From the NCBI GenBank assembly GCA_024742755.1, contig JANSXW010000057.1, positions 1 through 36,475 on the forward strand: 36,475 nucleotides of DNA, in the 5' to 3' direction. This stretch comes from a bacterium (GTDB lineage: Bacteria > Bacteroidota > Bacteroidia > Chitinophagales > Saprospiraceae). The notes below the pieces were generated by a model that was not told where the DNA came from, made no database searches, and saw only the letters and a list, made by a program, of their open reading frames with translations. Both the position numbers and the translations under genes were made by a program. Of this stretch, positions 1 through 7,286 are shown in pieces (position 1 is the stretch's first letter; each line of letters starts with the position of its first letter).

Positions 1-211
1 GACAAAAGCCGATTCATCATAGTTCGTTTTCGGTTGAGTGAAAAAATGGCGTTCTGTTTTCTATATTAACGGGGCAAAGCTACAGTGGTTCCAAATAAAA
101 TTCCACTATTGCCCGATTAATTCTATGTTAACAGAATAATCGATCGTTCGATTTGATCAATTGGTGTATAATTTGATTAAGGTCGGGAAAGGGACTATGG
201 ATTGACAGAGT
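1..211. other. Leader region upstream of the phosphatase gene
   Basis: No gene is visible in this AT-rich stretch at the window edge. The only regulatory-looking string is TATAATTTG at 167-175, close to the Bacteroidota -7 element TAnnTTTG but with one extra base between TA and TTTG. No matching -33 TTTG lies 19-20 bases upstream of it. It sits about 37 bases before the phosphatase start codon, a sensible distance, so it is a weak promoter candidate. Confidence 0.3.
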
Positions 212-1360
212 ATGAAAAAACGACAAAATATTAATTTTGCGCCTGTTTATTACTTAGGGCTGTGGTTAGCCCTTTTTACACTGTTGGAGTCCTGCCGGGT
301 GCAACAATTACCCCCACCGGAGAATGCCACTGCCCGGAATATCATTTTTCTGATTGGCGATGGTATGGGGCTGGGGCACATCTCAGCTGCTTTATACGCT
401 AATGATAACAACCTGAACCTCGAACAGTTCACCCACATCGGCTTTCAAAAAACTTATTCTGCCAACGATTTAATTACGGATTCTGCTGCCGGTGCAACGG
501 CCTTTGCCTGCGGCGTGAAAACCTATAATGGCGCGATCGGGCTGACGGCAGATTCGGCAGCTTGCGAAACGATTCTGGAAGAGCTGCAGGGACAGGGCTA
601 TGCAACGGGGCTTGTGGCGACTGCAACCATCGTGCACGCCACGCCGGCTGCTTTTGCTGCGCATCAGCCCATCCGGGTATTTTATGAAGAAATTGCCGAA
701 GACCTTGCTGCCTCCGGTGTCGATTACCTGGTCGGGGGAGGCAAGCGTTACTTTGACCGGCGCGAGAAAGACGAACGGGACCTGATCCGGGAGATGGAGG
801 GCAGGAACTACTACGTAACCAATTACCTGGAGCATGAATTGAAAGACCTGGTGCCCAGCCCGATGAGCCGTTTCTGCTATTTTGCAGCGGATAAGCACCC
901 GCTGACCAAAGCTGCCGGGCGGGACTATCTCCCGAGAGCCGTATCTATGGGCGTCAGTTACCTGGGGCGGCGCAGCAGTACCGGGTTTTTCCTAATGGCG
1001 GAGGGCTCCATGATAGACTGGGGCGGCCACTCCAATGATGGCGGTCTGGTGATTGAAGAAACCAAAGATTTTGACCGGGCCGTGAAGGAAGCCCTGAACT
1101 TTGCAAGGCGCAATGGGGAAACGCTGGTCATCGTCACCGCAGATCACGAATCCGGTGGCATGGCGCTCAACCCCGGGTCCTCTTTTGAGTCCATCAATGC
1201 AAGCTTCACCACCAATGGCCACACGGCTGCGATGGTGCCTGTCTTTGCCTACGGCCCTGGAGCGGAGCTTTTCGATGGCATTTATGAAAATACGGAAATC
1301 TATTATAAAATGAGACAAGCGCTTGGCTTACCGGACAAGACGGTAGCCGAGGGCAAATGA
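212..1360 (+). CDS. Alkaline phosphatase, secreted, likely lipoprotein
   Basis: Phosphomonoesterase of the PhoA superfamily, expected to release phosphate from organic phosphoesters outside the cytoplasm using two zinc ions and one magnesium. Residues 1-28 form a hydrophobic export signal ending in a lipobox-like LLESC, so Cys28 is probably lipidated. The family motifs are in order: metal-binding Asp50 in IGDGMG, nucleophile Ser91 in TDSAAGATAF, HATPAAF near 142-148, EGSMIDWGGH at 264-273, TADHESGG at 309-316 and the zinc ligand His337 in NGHTAA. At 382 residues it is shorter than E. coli PhoA (471) and lacks room for the crown insertion. The stop codon overlaps the next possible start (ATGATG), which suggests co-transcription with the beta-propeller gene. 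Family assignment is firm; the natural substrate is unknown. Confidence 0.93.
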   Translation: MKKRQNINFAPVYYLGLWLALFTLLESCRVQQLPPPENATARNIIFLIGDGMGLGHISAALYANDNNLNLEQFTHIGFQKTYSANDLITDSAAGATAFACGVKTYNGAIGLTADSAACETILEELQGQGYATGLVATATIVHATPAAFAAHQPIRVFYEEIAEDLAASGVDYLVGGGKRYFDRREKDERDLIREMEGRNYYVTNYLEHELKDLVPSPMSRFCYFAADKHPLTKAAGRDYLPRAVSMGVSYLGRRSSTGFFLMAEGSMIDWGGHSNDGGLVIEETKDFDRAVKEALNFARRNGETLVIVTADHESGGMALNPGSSFESINASFTTNGHTAAMVPVFAYGPGAELFDGIYENTEIYYKMRQALGLPDKTVAEGK

Positions 1361-4300
1361 TGGTACTCTTGCATCCTAATTCATTGACCATGAACTTTCT
1401 AAAGGAACTTCTTCTTCTGGCAGTGCTCCTGCTGTACGCATTATCTCCTGAGCTTCGGGCTCAATCCACCTCAGCTTTCGCGCCCGCACTTTACGATGGG
1501 CTGGAATGGCGCAACATCGGGCCATTTCGGGGAGGGCGGAGCTGTGCCGTGACAGGCGTGCCCGGGCAGCCCAATTTGTTTTACTTTGGAAGCACCGGCG
1601 GCGGGGTCTGGAAGACCAAAGACGGTGGGCAGACCTGGGAAAATATTTCCGATGGCTACTTTGGCGGTTCCGTTGGCGCGGTGGCGGTCAGCACCTACGA
1701 TCCTAATGTGATCTACGTGGGCGGAGGAGAAAAAACCGTGCGCGGCAACGTTTCCTTTGGCTACGGGATTTGGAAAAGTGTGGACGGTGGCAAAACCTGG
1801 GAACAGAAAGGCCTTGAAAAATCCCGCCACATCGGTCGCATCCGCATTCATCCACGCAATCCGGATATTGCCTACGCGGCAGTGATGGGCGACCTGTTCA
1901 AAAGCTCAGAGGAGCGGGGGGTATACCGTACCACGGACGGTGGGGATACCTGGGAGCGCATCCTTTTTGCGAATGCAGATGCCGGGGCAGTAGACCTTTT
2001 GCTTGACCCCACCAATCCACGGGTGGTTTATGCGTCCACCTGGCGCATCCGGCGCACTCCCTATAGCCTGGAGAGCGGTGGCGAAGGCTCCGCTCTTTGG
2101 AAAAGCACAGACAGCGGTATGACCTGGGAGAACCTTTCCGAAAAGGAAGGCTTCCCGGAAGGGCCGTTGGGTATCATTGGTATTGCGGTGTCACCCGTGA
2201 ATGCAGAGCGGGTGTGGGCCTTAGTGGAAGCTAAAGAGGGCGGGGTACTGCGCTCGGAAGACGGAGGGGAAACCTGGTCGCGCATCAACGACAGCCGGTC
2301 CCTGCGGCAGCGGGCCTGGTATTACACCCGCATCTACGCAGACCCGCAGGACGAGGATGTAGTGTATGTGATGAATGTCCGCTACCATAAATCCAAAGAT
2401 GGCGGGCGTACGTTCAAGGCCTACGCTGCACCTCACGGCGACCACCACGATTTATGGATTGCGCCCGAAGACCCTGACCGCATGATTATTGGCGATGATG
2501 GCGGCGCGCAGGTGACCTTTGACGGGGGCGAAAACTGGACAACTTACCACAATCAGCCCACCGCACAGTTTTACCGCGTCACCACTGATAATGACTTTCC
2601 CTACCGCATTTATGCCGCACAGCAGGACAATTCGACCATCCGCATCCGCCACCGCACGGACGGCAGCAGCATAGGCGAGTCTGACTGGGAATCGACAGCC
2701 GGTGGAGAAAGCGCGCATATTGCAGTGGACCCAACCGATAATGAAATTGTTTTTGGCGGCAGCTATGGCGGCTACCTGACTATGAAAAACCACCGCACCG
2801 GAGAGCGCCGCGCGGTGAACGTCTGGCCGGATAACCCAATGGGCTACGGGGCGGAAGGCATGAAATACCGGTTTCAGTGGAACTTCCCGCTGTTTTTCTC
2901 CCCCCACAATCCGGATAAGCTCTACGCAGCTTCCAACCACCTGCACGTCAGCACCAATGGCGGGCAAAGCTGGGCGGTGATCAGCCCGGACCTGACCCGC
3001 AACGACTCCACCAAGCTGGGGCCATCAGGCGGGCCTATCACCAAGGATAATACGGGCGTTGAATACTATTGCACCATTTTTGCCGCTACTGAATCGCCCT
3101 ATGAGCAGGGCCTCATTTGGACGGGCTCAGACGATGGGCTGGTGCACTTGTCCCGTGATGGCGGGGCAAACTGGGACAACATCACGCCAAAGGATTTCCC
3201 GGAATGGCTTATGGTCAACAGCATTGATCCGGACCCCTTCAACCCCGGCGCTGCCTTCATAGCCGGCACCCGCTACAAGTTGGGCGATTATCAGCCTTAC
3301 CTGTACCACGTAACGGATTATGGCAACAACTGGCGGCTCATGACAAACGGTATTGCCGGGGAGCACTTCACCCGTGTCGTCCGGGCCGATCCGGACCGGG
3401 AAGGGCTGCTCTACGCCGGTACGGAAAGCGGTATGTACCTGTCCTTTGATAATGGGGCGTCCTGGGCGCCCTTTCAGCTCAACCTGCCCATTGTGCCCAT
3501 CACGGACCTCGCTGTAAAGGAGCAGAACCTGATTGCCGCTACACAGGGCCGCAGCCTTTGGATGATCGATGACCTGACGCCCCTGCATCAGCTAACTCCT
3601 GAGATGGATACGGCTGCCGTTCATCTTTTCCAGCCCATTGAAAGCTACCTGATGGATGGCGGGCAGCGGAAAAACCTGAAAACCGCCGGGACCAATCATC
3701 CCGGAGGCGTAACGGTGCATTTCTTCCTGCCGGAAGCAGTGGTGGCCGACTCTCAGACGGTGGCCCTGGCCTTTTATGAAGAGTCGGGTAAGCACATTCG
3801 CACATTCTCCACGGATGCCAAAGAAAAAGAGGACGAATTGGAGGTGGGCGCCGGTGCGAACACCTTCAATTGGAACTTGCGCTACCCAAAAGCCAAAGAA
3901 GTGGAGGGCATGATCCTGTGGTGGGCAGGATTGAGCGGCCCGGAAGCGGTGCCTGGCTACTATACCGTCAGGCTGATGACCCCACAGGATACCCTGGAAC
4001 AGCCCTGGCAGTTGAAAAAAGACCCCCGTATTTCTTCCACCGTTAGTGATCTGCAGGCCCGCTTTGATTTCATGCAAGCAGTGAATGAGAAAGTCTCTGA
4101 GGCGCATGAGGCGATCACGGACATCCGGGAAGTGCGCAAGCAAATGCAGCCGTTTATGCAGCGCTGGAAGGGGCAGGAGGATTACAAGGACTTGCTCATG
4201 GAAGCACAGGCCATTGACTCGGTCATGACCGCCGTGGAAACAGCCTTGTACCAAACCAAAAACCGGAGCCGGCAGGACCCGCTGAACTTCCCGATCAAGC

Positions 4301-4512
4301 TGACCAACAAGCTGGCGCATATCAATGCTTTGGTCGGTTCGGGGAATTTCCCCCCCACCGATCAGGACCAGGAAGTAAAGGAGGCTCTGACCCGGCAGAT
4401 CGATGAACAACTGGACCGATTTTATGCCTTGAAGAAAGAGGCAATCCCCGCTTTCAATAAAGCGGTAAAAGCCCGGGCTGTAGACGTTATCATGCTGAAG
4501 GAAAGCGATTAA
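1357..4512 (+). CDS. Secreted Asp-box (BNR/VPS10-like) beta-propeller protein
   Basis: Large exported protein of 1051 codons. The better start is probably the Met at 1390 (residue 12), because the typical signal peptide MNFLKELLLLAVLLLYALS begins there and ends near RAQS. The body carries about ten Asp-box motifs of the S/T-x-D-G-G-x-T-W type (for example TKDGGQTW, SVDGGKTW, TTDGGDTW, STDSGMTW, SEDGGETW, SRDGGANW). These mark the beta-propeller blades seen in sortilin/VPS10, GH74 xyloglucanases and sialidases. After about residue 760 come an Ig-like strand region resembling FlgD-type folds and then a charged helical tail. Such proteins are often labelled glycosyl hydrolase in Bacteroidota, but I see no catalytic pair that I can assign, so enzyme activity is unproven. 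The translational overlap with the phosphatase suggests one operon. Confidence 0.85.
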   Translation: MMVLLHPNSLTMNFLKELLLLAVLLLYALSPELRAQSTSAFAPALYDGLEWRNIGPFRGGRSCAVTGVPGQPNLFYFGSTGGGVWKTKDGGQTWENISDGYFGGSVGAVAVSTYDPNVIYVGGGEKTVRGNVSFGYGIWKSVDGGKTWEQKGLEKSRHIGRIRIHPRNPDIAYAAVMGDLFKSSEERGVYRTTDGGDTWERILFANADAGAVDLLLDPTNPRVVYASTWRIRRTPYSLESGGEGSALWKSTDSGMTWENLSEKEGFPEGPLGIIGIAVSPVNAERVWALVEAKEGGVLRSEDGGETWSRINDSRSLRQRAWYYTRIYADPQDEDVVYVMNVRYHKSKDGGRTFKAYAAPHGDHHDLWIAPEDPDRMIIGDDGGAQVTFDGGENWTTYHNQPTAQFYRVTTDNDFPYRIYAAQQDNSTIRIRHRTDGSSIGESDWESTAGGESAHIAVDPTDNEIVFGGSYGGYLTMKNHRTGERRAVNVWPDNPMGYGAEGMKYRFQWNFPLFFSPHNPDKLYAASNHLHVSTNGGQSWAVISPDLTRNDSTKLGPSGGPITKDNTGVEYYCTIFAATESPYEQGLIWTGSDDGLVHLSRDGGANWDNITPKDFPEWLMVNSIDPDPFNPGAAFIAGTRYKLGDYQPYLYHVTDYGNNWRLMTNGIAGEHFTRVVRADPDREGLLYAGTESGMYLSFDNGASWAPFQLNLPIVPITDLAVKEQNLIAATQGRSLWMIDDLTPLHQLTPEMDTAAVHLFQPIESYLMDGGQRKNLKTAGTNHPGGVTVHFFLPEAVVADSQTVALAFYEESGKHIRTFSTDAKEKEDELEVGAGANTFNWNLRYPKAKEVEGMILWWAGLSGPEAVPGYYTVRLMTPQDTLEQPWQLKKDPRISSTVSDLQARFDFMQAVNEKVSEAHEAITDIREVRKQMQPFMQRWKGQEDYKDLLMEAQAIDSVMTAVETALYQTKNRSRQDPLNFPIKLTNKLAHINALVGSGNFPPTDQDQEVKEALTRQIDEQLDRFYALKKEAIPAFNKAVKARAVDVIMLKESD

Positions 4513-4587
4513 GGGTTTTGTTTAGCCTTTTTGTTTGGTTTAAATATGTATTGCCGAAATAAAAAGGTGTGAAATCTCGGGTTTTTA

Positions 4588-4619
4588 GTTGGTTTGTTTG
4601 GATGGAATTTGTACATTTC
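4588..4619 (+). promoter_or_regulatory. Candidate Bacteroidota promoter of the small HTH gene
   Basis: GTTG at 4588-4591 is followed after 20 bases by TACATTTC at 4612-4619, a 7 of 8 match to TAnnTTTG. Transcription would begin in the mid 4620s. This lies downstream of the upstream ATG at 4594 and so favours 4657 as the true start of the HTH gene. Confidence 0.4.
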
Positions 4620-4656
4620 TAAGGCAAATTCGATTCTTTCACAAAATGACAGAGCC

Positions 4657-4911
4657 ATGCATATAACGTATGATGAGCTGCGGGAGATCAAGCACCGTCT
4701 CCCAACCGGAAGCGTAAAAAGGATTGCTGACGAATTAGGGCTTCAGGAACAAACGGTCCGGAATTACTTTGGTGCGAAGAAATTTGAGAATGGGGATATC
4801 GTTGATGCCCACATTCAGCCCGGCCCGAATGGCGGGATTGTCAACCTTGAAAGCACTGCCATCCTTGATGCCGCGAGGCGCATCCTTGGAGAGGAAGAAG
4901 TGTTGAGTTAG
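4657..4911 (+). CDS. Small helix-turn-helix DNA-binding protein
   Basis: An 84-residue basic-to-acidic protein. Residues 3-40 read as a helix-turn-helix: a helix with YDELREIKHRL, then SVKRIADELGLQEQTVRNYFG, where the short turn at ELGL and the polar second helix fit a DNA-recognition unit. The tail (GPNGGIVNLESTAILDAARRIL) is conserved-looking but unassigned. An ATG at 4594 is in frame, but the candidate promoter and the way the HTH begins favour 4657. It stands alone between a convergent flavin reductase gene and the upstream operon, so its target is not indicated. It could be a transcriptional regulator or a small nucleoid-type protein. Confidence 0.72.
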   Translation: MHITYDELREIKHRLPTGSVKRIADELGLQEQTVRNYFGAKKFENGDIVDAHIQPGPNGGIVNLESTAILDAARRILGEEEVLS

Positions 4912-4947
4912 ATAGAACCGGAGATTATAGCATTGCAAAACAAAAAA

Positions 4948-4981
4948 AAGCGCCGCTATCCGCAACAGGGTAGGGGCGCTT
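4948..4981. terminator. Bidirectional hairpin terminator
   Basis: AAGCGCC (4948-4954) pairs with GGCGCTT (4975-4981), extended inside by CTATCC (4956-4961) with GGGTAG (4968-4973). On the minus strand it is followed by eight T residues (4942-4949), so it ends the flavin reductase gene. On the plus strand the shorter tail TGATTTTT could also end the HTH gene. Confidence 0.85.
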
Positions 4982-5013
4982 CTGATTTTTATGCTTCAAA
5001 GGTGGCCGCTTGC

Positions 5014-5541
5014 TTAAGCGGGAAAGCCACCGTAGTGCTTGCCGGTTTCCCATTCGTGGAGTGGCAGGTGCTCAGGTTGCCGCAGGTCGCTGTTGACCAC
5101 CTTCCCAATGAAGAGGACGTGGTCGCCGTTGGTTTTCACCTGTTCTGTAAGTTCGCACTCGAGATAGCCGAGGCCGCGGTCGAGTACAGGGGCTTCGGTT
5201 GCTGTCCCGTTTAGGAAGTCATAACCGTTGATGGTCTGATCCTTTCGGATGACACTGTCTTTAGCGAAATCGTCCACAAGGGCTTTATCATCCTTGCCCA
5301 GTATGTTAAGGGCGAAGGACCCGGCTTTGGGAATGGTTTCGTTCAGGTCGGAATCCTTGGCTACAGCGATCGTGACCATTGGAGGTTCAAAGCTGCTCTG
5401 CATGGCCCAACTGACCGTCCCTGCGGCAATATAATCGCGGTCGCGGGTGGACAATTCCTGCCGGTCCGCCCGGGTAGTGACGACGTGAAATCCGTAAGTG
5501 ATCTTTTCCAGCACATCTTCTTTTGCGCGTATGGTATCCAT
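5014..5541 (-). CDS. Flavin reductase family protein (FMN-binding split barrel)
   Basis: A 175-residue protein of the flavin reductase-like family, which binds FMN and reduces flavins with NAD(P)H or acts as the reductase partner of flavin monooxygenases. Typical features are the N-terminal ITYGFHVVTTR strand, the block GTVSWAMQSSFEPPMVTIAVAKDS that normally contacts FMN, the segment SFALNILG, and the late LGYLECELTEQVKTNGDHVLFIGKVV. The protein ends with WETGKHYGGF. Length is normal for the family. No monooxygenase gene lies beside it, so the physiological partner cannot be inferred. It is transcribed alone and ends at the hairpin at 4948-4981. Confidence 0.88.
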   Translation of the reverse strand: MDTIRAKEDVLEKITYGFHVVTTRADRQELSTRDRDYIAAGTVSWAMQSSFEPPMVTIAVAKDSDLNETIPKAGSFALNILGKDDKALVDDFAKDSVIRKDQTINGYDFLNGTATEAPVLDRGLGYLECELTEQVKTNGDHVLFIGKVVNSDLRQPEHLPLHEWETGKHYGGFPA

Positions 5542-5687
5542 AAATTTTTCATTTTAATTACATCTTGATAACGGGAGCAACCAAATCCATGTTCGATTTG
5601 GCACACTGCCCTAAGTCAGCCCCTGAAATTCCAAGCTTTTGCCTGTTTCTGCCTGTCAGAACTACCTGTTTTTTTGTATTTAATTTT

Positions 5688-5695
5688 TACCTTTG
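5688..5695 (+). promoter_or_regulatory. Candidate -7 promoter element of icd
   Basis: TACCTTTG is a full match to the Bacteroidota -7 consensus TAnnTTTG, and the implied transcription start leaves a leader of about 55 bases before the icd ATG. The -33 position is weak (CCTG about 19-20 bases upstream rather than TTTG). Confidence 0.5.
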
Positions 5696-5756
5696 GATCG
5701 CTTAAAAAAGCCCGATTAAATACAGTCACCAAATACTTAAAAACTGAACAATAAAT

Positions 5757-7022
5757 ATGAGCGGATCTAAAATCACCATTGAAAACGGAAAACTAAACGT
5801 ACCTAACGATCCCATCCTGCCTTTCATCGAAGGCGATGGCATCGGTCCTGATATTTGGGCGGCTTCTGAGCGCGTGCTGGATGCAGCGGTTGAGAAAGCC
5901 TACGGAGGAGAACGCAAAATCCACTGGAAGGAAGTGCTGGCTGGTCAAAAAGCGTTTGACCAAACTGGCGAATGGCTGCCTCAGGATACCCTGGACGCCA
6001 TCAAAGAATACCTCGTGGCCATCAAAGGCCCGCTGACGACTCCGGTAGGTGGCGGGATCCGCTCGCTGAACGTTGCCCTGCGGCAGAAGCTGGACCTTTT
6101 TGCCTGTGTACGCCCGGTAAGGTGGTTCACCGGTGTGCCTTCTCCGGTTAAGAACCCTGGCGCGATCGATATGGTCATCTTCCGGGAAAACACCGAGGAT
6201 ATCTACGCCGGTATCGAATACCTCAACGGTACGCCGGAGGCCGAGAAAGTGAAAAAATTCCTCATGGAAGAAATGGGCGTGACGCAGATTCGCTTCCCGG
6301 ATTCCGTTTCTCTGGGTATTAAGCCCGTTTCTGTAGAAGGAACAGAGCGCCTGGTCCGTGCCGCGATTGACTACGCGCTGGATCAGAAGCTGCCTTCTGT
6401 AACCCTCGTGCACAAGGGCAATATCATGAAGTTTACCGAAGGTAAATTCAAAGACTGGGGCTACGAAATGGCAGAGCGGGAGTACGGCGATAAAGTCTTC
6501 ACCTGGGCTCAGTACGACCGCATCGTGGCAGAGCAGGGCAAAGAAGCAGCCAACAAGGCTCAAAAAGAAGCCCTGGACAAGGGCGCACTGCTCATCAAGG
6601 ATTCCATCGCGGATGCCTTCCTGCAGCAAATCCTGACCCGCCCGGCAGAGTACTCAGTCATTGCGACGCTCAACCTCAATGGCGACTACGTTTCTGATGC
6701 CCTGGCCGCACAGGTAGGCGGTATCGGCATTGCGCCCGGTGCGAACATCAACTACACCACGGGCCGCGCGATCTTCGAAGCGACCCACGGTACGGCACCA
6801 AAGTATGCTGGTCTGGACAAAGTCAACCCAAGCTCTGTCATCCTTTCCGGTGAAATGATGCTGCGCTACATGGGCTGGAACGAAGCGGCTGACCTCGTGG
6901 TAAAAGGCGTGGAAGGTGCGATCTCCGGCAAGCGCGTAACTTACGACTTTGAGCGTTTGATGGAGGGTGCGACCCTGCTGAAGTGCTCTGAGTTTGGTAC
7001 GGAGATTATTGAGAATATGTAA
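5757..7022 (+). CDS. icd: NADP-dependent isocitrate dehydrogenase
   Basis: TCA-cycle enzyme that oxidises and decarboxylates isocitrate to 2-oxoglutarate with NADP, in the cytoplasm. The 421-residue length fits the E. coli-type homodimeric enzyme (416). Seen: the substrate loop [13 protein letters not shown] at 98-110 with Ser103 at the position phosphorylated in E. coli, Arg119 in CVRPVRW, the [12 protein letters not shown] block with Tyr150, Lys220 in [11 protein letters not shown], the metal-binding [10 protein letters not shown] with Asp310 and Asp314, and [15 protein letters not shown] with Lys349/Tyr350, the pair that selects NADP over NAD. No AceK kinase gene is in the window, so phosphorylation control is not supported here. 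It is monocistronic, with a consensus -7 element upstream and a strong terminator downstream. Confidence 0.97.
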   Translation: MSGSKITIENGKLNVPNDPILPFIEGDGIGPDIWAASERVLDAAVEKAYGGERKIHWKEVLAGQKAFDQTGEWLPQDTLDAIKEYLVAIKGPLTTPVGGGIRSLNVALRQKLDLFACVRPVRWFTGVPSPVKNPGAIDMVIFRENTEDIYAGIEYLNGTPEAEKVKKFLMEEMGVTQIRFPDSVSLGIKPVSVEGTERLVRAAIDYALDQKLPSVTLVHKGNIMKFTEGKFKDWGYEMAEREYGDKVFTWAQYDRIVAEQGKEAANKAQKEALDKGALLIKDSIADAFLQQILTRPAEYSVIATLNLNGDYVSDALAAQVGGIGIAPGANINYTTGRAIFEATHGTAPKYAGLDKVNPSSVILSGEMMLRYMGWNEAADLVVKGVEGAISGKRVTYDFERLMEGATLLKCSEFGTEIIENM

Positions 7023-7060
7023 TTTGAAGGCCTGCTCTTAACACAGGTTGTTGAAAATAC

Positions 7061-7103
7061 AAAACGGCGGTGCTTTTCGGGAGAAAGGTGCCGCCGTTTT
7101 TTT
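7061..7103 (+). terminator. Rho-independent terminator of icd
   Basis: AAAACGGCGG (7061-7070) pairs perfectly with CCGCCGTTTT (7091-7100), extended by GU and AU pairs towards a small loop near 7079-7082, and followed by a T-run to 7103. It lies about 40 bases after the icd stop. Confidence 0.9.
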
Positions 7104-7113
7104 ACGCTTTAAG

Positions 7114-7143
7114 TCAGGTGGCGACTATAGAGTCGCGACCTGA
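7114..7143. repeat. Perfect-but-one inverted repeat without T-run
   Basis: TCAGGTGGCGACT (7114-7126) and AGTCGCGACCTGA (7131-7143) pair over 13 positions with one mismatch around the loop ATAG. It lies between the two terminators of the convergent icd and T9SS-cargo genes and has no T-tract, so it is not an ordinary terminator. It could be a REP-like element or a remnant of a mobile end. I did not find a second copy in this window. Confidence 0.6.
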
Positions 7144-7222
7144 CAGGGCATCTCGGGCATCCTCCGTATAGCTATTGGGGCTAAAATCGCCACCGAAGTT
7201 ACCGGAAGGAAAGCCGCCAAAC

Positions 7223-7258
7223 AAAACCGCTGCTCCGGTTTCCCGAAGCAGCGGTTTT
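7223..7258. terminator. Bidirectional terminator for T9SS-cargo gene
   Basis: AAAACCGCTGCT (7223-7234) pairs perfectly over 12 bases with AGCAGCGGTTTT (7247-7258). Read from the minus strand it follows the stop of the T9SS-cargo gene by about 30 bases and runs into TTTTGTTTGG. Read from the plus strand it runs into TTTTTTC. Confidence 0.85.
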
Positions 7259-7286
7259 TTCTTTCCTGTTTTTCAGAACAACGGGC

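Noticed and set aside
3592..4410. A 272-codon open frame antisense to the propeller gene
   Set aside because: It lies fully inside a well-supported gene, has no recognisable motif and is the sort of long antisense frame produced by strong codon bias. The same applies to minus-strand frames inside icd (5793-6629) and inside the double AAA+ gene (19295-20215, 20444-21316), and to plus-strand frames inside the Clp-like gene (11799-12656, 12657-13172, 13374-13961).
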